Positions 1 through 4,923 of a stretch of DNA of 5,165 nucleotides are shown here, piece by piece. This DNA comes from Methanobrevibacter sp. (GTDB lineage: Archaea > Methanobacteriota > Methanobacteria > Methanobacteriales > Methanobacteriaceae), in contig JAFRCZ010000064.1 in NCBI GenBank assembly GCA_017404125.1, forward strand, positions 1 to 5,165. The letters run 5' to 3'. Positions within the stretch are counted from its first letter, which is position 1. Each line of letters opens with the position of its first letter. Under the pieces are notes generated by a model. The model had not been told where the DNA came from. It did not search any database and saw nothing but the letters and a program-made list of their open reading frames with translations. The translations under genes were made by a program, and so were the position numbers.

Positions 1-31
1 AAAAAAAGTAAAGAACAGAATAGATCTATTC
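1..31 (-). terminator. Putative terminator after rps27ae
   Basis: A perfect 14-bp palindrome (GAATAGATCTATTC, 18-31) directly abuts the rps27ae stop codon. On the minus strand it is followed by a T-rich stretch ending in seven Ts at 1-7. It could fold as a 5-bp stem with a GATC loop. Archaeal RNA polymerase terminates efficiently at oligo-T tracts, and a hairpin is not strictly required, so the T7 is the stronger evidence. The window edge cuts off whatever follows. It probably ends the DUF359-rps24e-rps27ae unit. Confidence 0.5.
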
Positions 32-184
32 TTATTTTTTCATTTCAGTGTATCCGCATTTACCACAAGCGAATCTGTCACCGTGGTCAGCCATGAATAC
101 ACCTTCACCGCAACGTGGGCAGAAAGGATTTTTCCTTACGATTTTGTCTCCTTCTACAGTGTATAAATCTTTTTTATCAGGCAT
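32..184 (-). CDS. rps27ae: Small ribosomal subunit protein eS31 (S27ae)
   Basis: This 50-residue zinc-ribbon protein of the archaeal 30S subunit is homologous to the ribosomal moiety of the eukaryotic ubiquitin-S27a fusion. As in other archaea, no ubiquitin part is present. The ribbon is complete: C22-x2-C25 (sequence [10 protein letters not shown]) and C40-x2-C43 (FACGKCGY) form a four-cysteine zinc site. The loop between them, FMADHGDR, is characteristic of the family, and the length is normal. The ATG start is supported by a strong Shine-Dalgarno GGAGGAG at 191-197, six bases upstream. The gene lies 26 bases after the rps24e stop with no room for a separate promoter, so the two should be cotranscribed. 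The stop is TAA. It is too short for many gene callers but the assignment is secure. Confidence 0.95.
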   Translation of the reverse strand: MPDKKDLYTVEGDKIVRKNPFCPRCGEGVFMADHGDRFACGKCGYTEMKK

Positions 185-210
185 ATTAATCTCCTCCAAA
201 ATCATCCCGT

Positions 211-528
211 CTATTCTTCCGCTTCATCTTCTTCTTCAGCAGGAGCTTCAGGTTCTTTGTTCTTTTCGATAACGCTTGCTTTTTCCACATCTAATAAAGA
301 TGATTCTCTGCCGTATACTTTAGCATAACCTTCAGCTTTAGGTTCACCATATTTTGGTTGGATGTTGTCTACAACGATACATTCTTTTTTAGTGTCAAGA
401 AGAGCAACTAATTTGCTTTTGACATCTAAAAGTTTAGGAGTTGGTTCTCCTTCGTATAAAACATAAAATTTAACTTCAGTTCTATCAAATAAAACGTTTT
501 CTTTTTTGTCAAAAATTTCAATTTCCAT
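211..528 (-). CDS. rps24e: Small ribosomal subunit protein eS24
   Basis: This 105-residue protein is a component of the archaeal and eukaryotic small ribosomal subunit. The sequence opens with the family's alternating strand [19 protein letters not shown] and contains a central [15 protein letters not shown] segment. The later segment [16 protein letters not shown] matches the conserved core, where a G-x-A-x-VY pattern is typical. From about residue 89 the protein turns into an acidic tail ([12 protein letters not shown]), which is unlike the basic rRNA-binding core and resembles the tail of eS6 in this window. The ATG start has GAGAGG at 537-542 upstream. The stop is TAG. It sits between the DUF359 kinase and rps27ae, and a TATA-like element about 40 bases upstream may give it its own promoter. 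Confidence 0.95.
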   Translation of the reverse strand: MEIEIFDKKENVLFDRTEVKFYVLYEGEPTPKLLDVKSKLVALLDTKKECIVVDNIQPKYGEPKAEGYAKVYGRESSLLDVEKASVIEKNKEPEAPAEEEDEAEE

Positions 529-564
529 TATAAAAACCTCTCATTTAGGGTTTGAATTTAAATT

Positions 565-575
565 AATTATAAAAT
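565..575 (-). promoter_or_regulatory. Candidate TATA element for rps24e-rps27ae
   Basis: The minus strand reads ATTTTATAATT here, close to an archaeal TATA box. It is centred about 42 bases before the rps24e ATG. With the usual 25-base spacing, transcription would start near 545 and give a leader of about 16 bases holding the GAGAGG ribosome site. No clear purine-rich BRE precedes it, and the whole spacer is A/T-rich, so chance matches are likely. Confidence 0.33.
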
Positions 576-612
576 ACAAATTTAATTAGATTTAACAAAA
601 CTAGAAACTTAA

Positions 613-1113
613 CTATTCTTCATTAAAAAATGTCATTAGTCTTTCAGCTTTGCCTTTTCCTTCGCAAACATTTACAAAGACCAGACCTTCATTAGGCTGG
701 CCATAAAGAATGACAGCATCTTCAGGTGCAATCAATAAGCATGGAAGAACTGCAAGATCCTCTTCCCCTTTAACTACAATAATGCGATTTTCACCATCAT
801 CTAAAGTTAAAGAAATAGCTCCCTCTATGGTTTCCCATAGATTTTCAGTGATTGTTCCCGCAGGATTGTCTGCATTTAAAATGTTTTCTGTACGAATAAT
901 ATCATAATTATGATCTTTGCGTTGAATACGATTGTCTATAATCCCCAAATTTGGAATCAAATCGTTATCAACAAGATTTTTAGTGGTTTGATCACCAACA
1001 GAGATTAAAAAGCTCGCTTCTTTGATCATAGGAATTGCATCTTCAAAATCAGCATACAATTTCCCTAATGGTGCTTTAAATTCACCAATTAAATTTTCAT
1101 CTAATCTAAACAA
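613..1113 (-). CDS. GTP-dependent dephospho-CoA kinase (DUF359 family)
   Basis: This 166-residue cytoplasmic enzyme belongs to the archaeal DUF359 family, whose characterised member phosphorylates dephospho-CoA with GTP in the last step of coenzyme A synthesis (EC 2.7.1.237). The sequence shows the family signature in order: SVGDQTT (38-44), LGIIDNRIQRK (56-66), NPAGTIT (83-89), GEEDLAVLPCLLIAP (116-130) and ILYGQPNEGLVFV (135-147). D41, D60 and the E117/E118/D119 acidic cluster are the likely nucleotide and metal contacts, by family analogy. The start is TTG, chosen because GAGG lies seven bases upstream at 1121-1124 and because the N-terminal block LDENLIGEFKAPLGKL looks like part of the family. 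The next in-frame ATG is residue 29. The stop is TAG. A 240-base spacer with TATA-like elements precedes it. Its link to the ribosomal genes is conserved position, not shared function. Confidence 0.9.
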   Translation of the reverse strand: MFRLDENLIGEFKAPLGKLYADFEDAIPMIKEASFLISVGDQTTKNLVDNDLIPNLGIIDNRIQRKDHNYDIIRTENILNADNPAGTITENLWETIEGAISLTLDDGENRIIVVKGEEDLAVLPCLLIAPEDAVILYGQPNEGLVFVNVCEGKGKAERLMTFFNEE

Positions 1114-1118
1114 GTTTT

Positions 1119-1125
1119 AACCTCT
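1119..1125 (-). promoter_or_regulatory. Ribosome binding site fixing the TTG start of the DUF359 kinase
   Basis: The minus strand reads AGAGGTT, with GAGG seven bases before the TTG codon at 1111-1113. No ATG or GTG in the right frame lies at a suitable distance, so this site decides the start. Confidence 0.75.
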
Positions 1126-1224
1126 ATCAATAAATCCAAAATAATAATATTTTAATTAAATATTCTAAAATTAGTAAAATATATAGTAAAATAATTATTA
1201 TACTTTATTATTTATCTAATTCAA

Positions 1225-1241
1225 GATATATAAAGTTTAGC
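1225..1241 (-). promoter_or_regulatory. Candidate BRE/TATA promoter upstream of the DUF359 kinase
   Basis: On the minus strand GCTAAAC is followed by TTTATATATC, a good match to an archaeal BRE plus TATA box and the best promoter-like string in the 1114-1353 spacer. It would start transcription near 1205 and give a leader of roughly 90 bases. A second candidate, CTATATATTT around 1177-1186, would give a leader of about 40 bases. Both lie downstream of the putative spt4 terminator, which fits a new transcription unit. The remainder of this 240-base spacer shows no gene. Confidence 0.45.
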
Positions 1242-1332
1242 ATAAAAAAAATAGTTTTAAAATGGGAAAAATAAAAAATTACAAGCAAAATAGTGAAAAA
1301 TCAAATAAAAAATTGATTATTTGAAATAAAAT

Positions 1333-1363
1333 AAAAAAAGAAAGTAAGAAAATTTATCTTACT
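1333..1363 (-). terminator. Putative terminator at the end of spt4
   Basis: An inverted repeat with 7-bp arms (1343-1349 and 1357-1363) and a 7-base loop spans the spt4 stop codon at 1354-1356. On the minus strand it is followed by CTTTC and then seven Ts (1333-1339), with further T runs to about 1322. This hairpin-plus-oligo-T layout fits factor-independent termination and separates rpo7-spt4 from the DUF359 unit. The stem is weak, so the T tract may be what matters. Confidence 0.55.
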
Positions 1364-1536
1364 CTTAAAGCATATTCGCCAGGTTCTGTAATGCCTAATT
1401 CACGAGCAACCTCAGATTCTTCAACATTTGTAATAATTAAAAGACCGCTCCAATTAGAGGAAGTAGGGTTTTTACATAAAGGGCATTGTTCCTTTTCAGT
1501 CAAATGACTGCAGTGTGTACAAGCTTTCAATACCAT
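1354..1536 (-). CDS. spt4: Transcription elongation factor Spt4 (RpoE'')
   Basis: This 60-residue zinc-finger protein pairs with the NGN domain of Spt5 to form the archaeal Spt4/5 clamp, which closes over the RNA polymerase cleft and increases processivity. The sequence shows the family zinc site C6-x2-C9 ... C18-x2-C21 (ACTHC and CPLCKNP) followed by SSNWSGLLIIT, the conserved W-x-G core. It ends with the IxxPGEYALRVR segment typical of archaeal Spt4. The length is normal. The ATG shares its A with the last base of the rpo7 TAA stop (TAATG), and its ribosome site GAGGTGG (1544-1550) lies inside the last rpo7 codons, so translation of the two is probably coupled. Its partner Spt5 is not in this window. 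A putative terminator overlaps its stop codon. Confidence 0.95.
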   Translation of the reverse strand: MVLKACTHCSHLTEKEQCPLCKNPTSSNWSGLLIITNVEESEVARELGITEPGEYALRVR

Positions 1537-2120
1537 TATTCTTCCACCTCAGCTTTTGCTTTGTTTTCTAATGCCTTGTTTTTTTCAGCGCGAATCCATT
1601 CAAATTTACCTAAGTTAGGCTGTCTCATTGTAAGGCCTATTTTAGATTCCTTAATGGTTTTTCCTTTAAGACTTAAGGTAACTATTCTTGCTCTGATTCT
1701 GTCTCCTTCAGTTAAGACCTTTTTAGATTCATTACCTAAAAGAGCAGCATTTTTTGGATCGTAATTGATATAGTCATCAGTTACTTGAGATACATGCACA
1801 AGACCTTCCATTGGCCCAATTCTTACAAATGCACCAAATTCGGTAATGTCAGTTACCTCACCTTCAACAATTTCCTGTTGTTCAGGCTTGAAGAAGATTG
1901 CATTGAAAACAACATTGTGGTAAGCAGCACCATCACCCATAATGAGCACTCCTTCACCAATTTCCTCAATGCTGACAGCACCGACCATTAAACCTAAATT
2001 CTTATCAAGCTGACCAATGTATTCTTCATTTAAAGTTTCAATAGCCACATCTTCAAGAGGTTCATCGAATCTGTAAGGTGGAATTCTTACAGTTCCCTCA
2101 ATAGTTGTCATGTAATACAA
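1536..2120 (-). CDS. rpo7: DNA-directed RNA polymerase subunit Rpo7 (RpoE')
   Basis: This 194-residue protein is the archaeal homologue of eukaryotic Rpb7. With Rpo4 (not in this window) it forms the stalk of RNA polymerase, which helps open complex formation and binds emerging RNA. The N-terminal RNP-like domain (about 1-80) carries TVRIPPYRF (10-18) and [18 protein letters not shown] (62-79). The C-terminal S1/OB domain (about 82-167) has [19 protein letters not shown] and GLVHVSQ, then [17 protein letters not shown], a hallmark of the family. It ends in a charged Lys/Glu tail. The start is taken as TTG (2118-2120), giving MYYMTT. This keeps the family's N-terminal MY and places GAGGGA (2126-2131) at proper spacing. 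An ATG three codons in (2109-2111) is the alternative. It overlaps spt4 by one base. Confidence 0.95.
   Translation of the reverse strand: MYYMTTIEGTVRIPPYRFDEPLEDVAIETLNEEYIGQLDKNLGLMVGAVSIEEIGEGVLIMGDGAAYHNVVFNAIFFKPEQQEIVEGEVTDITEFGAFVRIGPMEGLVHVSQVTDDYINYDPKNAALLGNESKKVLTEGDRIRARIVTLSLKGKTIKESKIGLTMRQPNLGKFEWIRAEKNKALENKAKAEVEE
1544..1550 (-). promoter_or_regulatory. Ribosome binding site of spt4 inside the rpo7 end
   Basis: GAGGTGG on the minus strand lies within the last codons of rpo7, seven bases before the spt4 ATG. Together with the TAATG overlap it points to termination-reinitiation coupling. Confidence 0.75.
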
Positions 2121-2125
2121 AATAA

Positions 2126-2131
2126 TCCCTC
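2126..2131 (-). promoter_or_regulatory. Ribosome binding site favouring the TTG start of rpo7
   Basis: GAGGGA on the minus strand has its GAGG seven bases before TTG at 2118-2120 but sixteen bases before the ATG at 2109-2111. The spacing favours the TTG. Confidence 0.7.
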
Positions 2132-2230
2132 GTTTTAGTGAAATTTAAATTTTAATATTTGAATAAATTTTTTTAAGTTTTATGAATAAATGAATATTAA
2201 TTTAAATATAATATTAATAGTATTTAAAGT

Positions 2231-2310
2231 TAATTATAGTCAATTATGGTTATTATAGTTAATATTATAATTATGTTAATTAATTTAGTTGATTATAGGT
2301 GATTATAGTT
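2231..2310. repeat. Degenerate repeat of ATTATAGT phased at about 10 bp
   Basis: On the plus strand the octamer ATTATAGT or a close variant begins at 2233, 2243 (ATTATGGT), 2252, 2264 (ATTATAAT), 2283 (ATTTAGTT), 2292 (ATTATAGG) and 2302. The steps of 9, 10 and 12 bases, with one longer gap of 19, follow the DNA helical turn. The block sits in the 212-base spacer between the PIN gene stop and rpo7, about 110-190 bases upstream of the rpo7 start. It is not a CRISPR array because the units are short, adjacent and degenerate. It could be slipped A/T-rich DNA, a multi-site regulator platform, or a phased TA/AT pattern favourable to archaeal histone wrapping. No choice can be made from sequence alone. 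Confidence 0.55.
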
Positions 2311-2332
2311 GATCTGTTTAATATCATTAAGT

Positions 2333-2737
2333 TTAAGCAAGATAACCTTCAACTGCAAGATATTTCTTTTGCCTTAGGATTACCAATGCAATTCCTTTTT
2401 TCTTTGCTCTTTTTCTCAAATCAGCATCATTTGTCGCCAAGACCTTAGAAACTCTAATCAATGCATCGTCTACAGATTCGCCATCATTTAAAGGAATATC
2501 CCTAATTTCAATATCACCAGATTTCGCTATTTTCAAGCCTAAACCAGCAGCTAACCTTACTTTGCCTTTGCTGTTATTCTTTAGGCCCTTAAGCTCATTA
2601 ATAACAAAATTGCTTGTAACCAATTGATAATTAGGCAAGATTCTCTTGAATTCCTCTATAATATCCACATTGAATTGAAAAGGAATCATGAAAAAGTTAG
2701 TATCAATAAATACCTCTCTTTTATCTCCAGATTCCAT
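2333..2737 (-). CDS. PIN-domain protein, probable Fcf1-like rRNA-processing nuclease
   Basis: This 134-residue single PIN domain belongs to the archaeal group related to Fcf1/Utp24. PIN domains are metal-dependent ribonucleases with a cluster of acidic residues. Here the likely set is D12 in VFIDTNFFMIPFQF, E48 in INELKGL, D90 or D91 in ESVDDALI, and D104/D106 in ATNDADLRKRAKKKG. The closing ILRQKKYLAVEG is characteristic of the archaeal Fcf1-like group. Its place between eif2g and rpo7 recurs in Euryarchaeota, and there is no adjacent antitoxin, so a housekeeping role in rRNA processing is more likely than a VapC toxin. The substrate is unproven. The ATG is preceded by GTGAT, which matches the distal part of the anti-SD and ends three bases before the ATG, so the ribosome site is weaker than in its neighbours. 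The stop is TAA. Confidence 0.85.
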   Translation of the reverse strand: MESGDKREVFIDTNFFMIPFQFNVDIIEEFKRILPNYQLVTSNFVINELKGLKNNSKGKVRLAAGLGLKIAKSGDIEIRDIPLNDGESVDDALIRVSKVLATNDADLRKRAKKKGIALVILRQKKYLAVEGYLA

Positions 2738-2767
2738 GCTATCACAGTTAAACTAAATATTTTAAAC

Positions 2768-2799
2768 AAATCCAATAATTAATTATTGAACTTGGATTT
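2768..2799. repeat. Nested inverted repeat between eif2g and the PIN gene
   Basis: Arms AAATCCAA (2768-2775) and TTGGATTT (2792-2799) are perfect complements. They overlap a 16-bp perfect palindrome, CAATAATTAATTATTG (2773-2788). The element lies 27 bases after the eif2g stop and 30 bases before the PIN ATG, in an 88-base spacer. No strong T tract follows on the minus strand, so it is a poor terminator. A TATA-like TTTAAAATATTTA (2752-2764) directly follows it, so it could be an operator or processing hairpin for the PIN gene. Confidence 0.45.
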
Positions 2800-2825
2800 A
2801 TGTCAAACCCAAATAATCTCCATAA

Positions 2826-4049
2826 TTACTGAATAATACCAAATCCAATTAATCTCCAACGTGCACCTACTCTACGGGATAGAGCTACTCTGTCCCCTTT
2901 ATCTGCACAGACAGGCAATTTCAATGCAACACTGACATTTTTCTTAACCTTAGTAACTACACCAATGGTAGTGGTTGTACCACAGTTAATCATTAAAGGC
3001 TCTTTGATTTTAATTGGATCTACTTTTCTCTCATCTTTAGTTCCTACAACACGTTCCAATAGCTCAGTTTTCATATCAAAGCTATGCAATACTTCAGGCA
3101 AAGTGCCTTCAGCACCAGCAACGGAACCAGATAATGAATCTGCTTTGGTTAATGCAGGGTCTAATTTAGTAGCTACACCGATAAGACCGCCAGGACCAAC
3201 CTCTTCAACTGATTCTCCACCAGCTTCCAAGCCGATGATTTCAGAAGTTAAGCTAATCCATTTGTTCTGTTTGCTTTCTTTGATATTGATTCCAGGCCTG
3301 ATTTCAATAATGTCTCCTAATTTAAGGGTACCTTGAACCAGGCTTCCGCCGATTACTCCACCTTTAATCTTTTTAGGATGGGAACCCGGCTTGTTAATAT
3401 CAAATGATCTAGCCACATGCATTCTAGCAGGTTTGTCCAATTCCTTTTCAGGTGTAATGATAACATCATTGATAGCTTTAATGAGAATATCGATATTAGC
3501 TCCTTGCTGAGCAGATACTGGAATGATTGGTGCATCTTCTGCACAAGTGCCTTTTACAAATTCCTTAATTTCTTTGTAACTTTCAATAGCTCTTTCCTTA
3601 GGAACAATATCAACTATATTTTGAACTACAACTACATCCTTAACACCGATAACATCAAGTGCCATCAAGTGTTCTTTGGTTTGTGGCTGTGGACATTCCT
3701 CGTTATCTGCAATTACCACTACAGCACCATCCATAATTGCTGCACAAGATAACATGGTAGACATTAAGGTTACGTGTCCTGGAGCATCTACAAATGCTAC
3801 TTTCCTAATTACTTCAGTTTCACGTCCACAATGTTCACAAACATCTTTAGTAGTGTAGCATAAAGGCTCTTCACAATTAGGACATTTTCTAAATTCAATA
3901 TCAGCATATCCTAAACGAATAGAAATACCTCTTTTTGTTTCTTCACTGTGAGTATCTGTCCATACACCAGATAATGCTTTAGTAAGTGTTGTCTTTCCGT
4001 GATCGACATGGCCCACAAGTCCTATGTTTACATCAGATTGAACTTTCAC
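2826..4049 (-). CDS. eif2g: Translation initiation factor aIF2 subunit gamma
   Basis: This 407-residue GTPase is the core of the aIF2 heterotrimer, which brings initiator Met-tRNA to the small subunit. The G domain shows G1 GHVDHGKT (13-20), switch [17 protein letters not shown] with T38, G3 DAPGH (88-92) and G5 SAQ (179-181). A zinc knuckle, C56-x2-C59 and C71-x2-C74, is complete. Domain II starts near 205 ([15 protein letters not shown]) and domain III near 325, ending in [16 protein letters not shown], typical of the family. The G4 motif reads N144-I-V-D147 where NKxD is expected. The codon is ATA, one base from a lysine AAA. The start is GTG with AAAGGTG six bases upstream, giving normal family length. 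The alpha and beta subunits are not in this window. A 393-base gene-free spacer precedes it. Confidence 0.97.
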   Translation of the reverse strand: MKVQSDVNIGLVGHVDHGKTTLTKALSGVWTDTHSEETKRGISIRLGYADIEFRKCPNCEEPLCYTTKDVCEHCGRETEVIRKVAFVDAPGHVTLMSTMLSCAAIMDGAVVVIADNEECPQPQTKEHLMALDVIGVKDVVVVQNIVDIVPKERAIESYKEIKEFVKGTCAEDAPIIPVSAQQGANIDILIKAINDVIITPEKELDKPARMHVARSFDINKPGSHPKKIKGGVIGGSLVQGTLKLGDIIEIRPGINIKESKQNKWISLTSEIIGLEAGGESVEEVGPGGLIGVATKLDPALTKADSLSGSVAGAEGTLPEVLHSFDMKTELLERVVGTKDERKVDPIKIKEPLMINCGTTTTIGVVTKVKKNVSVALKLPVCADKGDRVALSRRVGARWRLIGFGIIQ

Positions 4050-4055
4050 AGATTA

Positions 4056-4062
4056 CACCTTT
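4056..4062 (-). promoter_or_regulatory. Ribosome binding site fixing the GTG start of eif2g
   Basis: AAAGGTG on the minus strand ends six bases before GTG at 4047-4049. The resulting N-terminus, [18 protein letters not shown], fits the family, so the GTG start is well supported. Confidence 0.75.
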
Positions 4063-4090
4063 AATTTTTTTAATGAAATAATTTGATTAA

Positions 4091-4166
4091 TTAATAAATG
4101 TTATTGAATAAATTTTAATAAATTATTTTAGAATAATTTTGAATTTTAATAAATATTATTGAATAA
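4091..4166. repeat. 21-bp direct repeat, two copies 55 bp apart
   Basis: Positions 4091-4111 and 4146-4166 match at 20 of 21 bases (TTAATAAATGTTATTGAATA, with G to A at the tenth base). A shorter relative, TTAATATTGAAT, occurs at 4176-4187. They lie 40-120 bases upstream of the eif2g start, within its likely promoter or leader. A local duplication or paired binding sites are both possible, and A/T-rich DNA inflates such matches. Confidence 0.5.
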
Positions 4167-4174
4167 GATTTATA

Positions 4175-4256
4175 ATTAATATTGAATCATACTTATGAAA
4201 TTTATTATAATATCTTTATTCTTTAATTGAAATCATATTTACAATTCAATATTAAT
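4175..4256. repeat. 13-bp inverted repeat around a 56-base interval
   Basis: ATTAATATTGAAT (4175-4187) is the exact reverse complement of ATTCAATATTAAT (4244-4256). The interval contains a further small TCATA/TATGA stem (4187-4198). It could form a long stem in the eif2g leader if transcription starts upstream. The arms are almost pure A/T, so chance is a serious alternative. Confidence 0.35.
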
Positions 4257-4368
4257 ATAAACATGATTTAATTCTTCTTAAAAGCCTTTAAGCTTTTTAA
4301 CATTTGAAATGATAAAATATAATAAAAATTTAATTTATATTTTTTAATAATAATTTAATTTCAATTTG

Positions 4369-4415
4369 AAAAAAATGAATTATTGAAAAATAATAATGAA
4401 ATAAAATTTCATTAT
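4369..4415 (-). terminator. Putative terminator after rps6e
   Basis: A perfect 10-bp stem (4393-4402 with 4406-4415, ATAATGAAAT/ATTTCATTAT) and a 3-base loop begins 27 bases after the rps6e stop. On the minus strand it is followed by five Ts (4386-4390) and then seven Ts (4369-4375). This is the clearest terminator-like element in the window and suggests that rps6e and eif2g are separate transcription units. Confidence 0.55.
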
Positions 4416-4442
4416 AAATTTCAAAATCATTTATCTATCTGA

Positions 4443-4832
4443 TTATTCTTCTGCTTCTCCTTCTTCTTCAGGATTTAAGATATCAGATATGGATTTGCTA
4501 CCAGCTTTGGTAACAATAGTGTTGATTAAAACAATGTCTTCAGAGATAGTGTTTCCTCTTACGGTTTTTCTCCTTTTAACACCATCACCTTTAGGTCTGT
4601 AGCCTACTCCACCGGTTAAAAGACTTTTGATTCTTCTAGGACCATCAACGTCTTTTTTCATAGCGAAACCGTTTTTGTCGCTACCACCAGTGATTTTTAA
4701 AGTGTAGCCATCTAAACCAACGATTTGACCATCGAATTCTTCTCCGATTTTTAAACCGTTTAATTGTTTTGCATTATCAACTTCTAATTGATAACTTAAT
4801 TCTTTTTCAGATACAACAATTTTAAATGCCAA
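4443..4832 (-). CDS. rps6e: Small ribosomal subunit protein eS6
   Basis: This 129-residue protein is the archaeal form of ribosomal protein S6e, matching the N-terminal core of eukaryotic S6 without its phosphorylated C-terminal helix. The core shows GLKIGEEFDG (26-35), then ITGGSDKNGFAMKKDVDGPR (47-66), LLTGGVGYRP (71-80) and KRRKTVRGNTIS (86-97), all characteristic. It ends with an acidic tail, NPEEEGEAEE, nearly the same as that of eS24. The start is TTG (4830-4832), supported by a perfect AGGAGG (4840-4845) seven bases upstream and by the archaeal MAFKIVVS opening. The stop is TAA. It follows infB after 150 bases that contain two direct repeats, and it is followed by a likely terminator. 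Confidence 0.96.
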   Translation of the reverse strand: MAFKIVVSEKELSYQLEVDNAKQLNGLKIGEEFDGQIVGLDGYTLKITGGSDKNGFAMKKDVDGPRRIKSLLTGGVGYRPKGDGVKRRKTVRGNTISEDIVLINTIVTKAGSKSISDILNPEEEGEAEE

Positions 4833-4839
4833 TAAAATT

Positions 4840-4845
4840 CCTCCT
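4840..4845 (-). promoter_or_regulatory. Ribosome binding site fixing the TTG start of rps6e
   Basis: A full AGGAGG on the minus strand lies seven bases before TTG at 4830-4832. A second GGAG (4866-4869) lies further upstream inside a 10-bp tandem repeat (GGAGATTAAA-like, 4860-4878), but no start codon sits at a usable distance from it. Confidence 0.8.
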
Positions 4846-4923
4846 TTTATTTTTCGGAATTTAATCTCCTTTAATCTCTAGTATTTATCCTATAATCTTT
4901 ATGTGAAATTATCTAACAAATCT

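Larger units (their letters stand above)
4050..4442. other. 393-base A/T-rich spacer between rps6e and eif2g
   Basis: No convincing gene or structured RNA is visible on either strand. It holds the putative rps6e terminator (4369-4415), an imperfect direct repeat (4091-4166), an inverted repeat (4175-4256) and a small hairpin with arms AAAAGC/GCTTTT (4280-4297), which forms the only slightly GC-richer patch. A TATA-like TTTATATTA on the minus strand (4254-4262) is a candidate eif2g promoter that would give a leader of well over 100 bases. Other TATA-like strings closer to the gene are equally possible. The eif2g leader directly before the start contains AAAGGTG. Confidence 0.6.

Noticed and set aside
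32..184. Ubiquitin-S27a fusion remnant
   Set aside because: The upstream 26 bases are a spacer with a strong ribosome site, and archaeal S27ae is normally free-standing at about this length.
48..272. Plus-strand open frame of 74 codons over rps27ae and rps24e
   Set aside because: It is antisense to two clearly recognised ribosomal protein genes, has no family resemblance and no ribosome site.
710..907. Plus-strand open frame opposite the DUF359 kinase
   Set aside because: It is antisense to a gene with intact family signatures and has no independent support.
1486..1991. Plus-strand frames opposite rpo7 and spt4
   Set aside because: They are antisense shadows with low-complexity hydrophobic translations and no ribosome site.
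2231..2310. CRISPR array
   Set aside because: The units are about 10 bases, degenerate and contiguous, without unique spacers of uniform length, and no cas gene is present.
2333..2737. VapC toxin of a toxin-antitoxin pair
   Set aside because: There is no antitoxin gene next to it. The neighbours are eif2g and rpo7, and the C-terminal LRQKKYL fits the Fcf1-like group better.
2965..3858. Several plus-strand open frames and one minus-strand frame (3353-3544) within eif2g
   Set aside because: All are shadows of the eif2g reading frame, which is complete and carries every family motif.
4050..4442. Hidden tRNA, box C/D RNA or small gene in the long spacer
   Set aside because: There is no GC-rich cloverleaf, no paired C and D boxes, and no frame with a good start and ribosome site; stop codons are dense.
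4443..4832. Truncated S6 protein
   Set aside because: At 129 residues it is the normal length for archaeal eS6, and only the eukaryotic C-terminal extension is absent.
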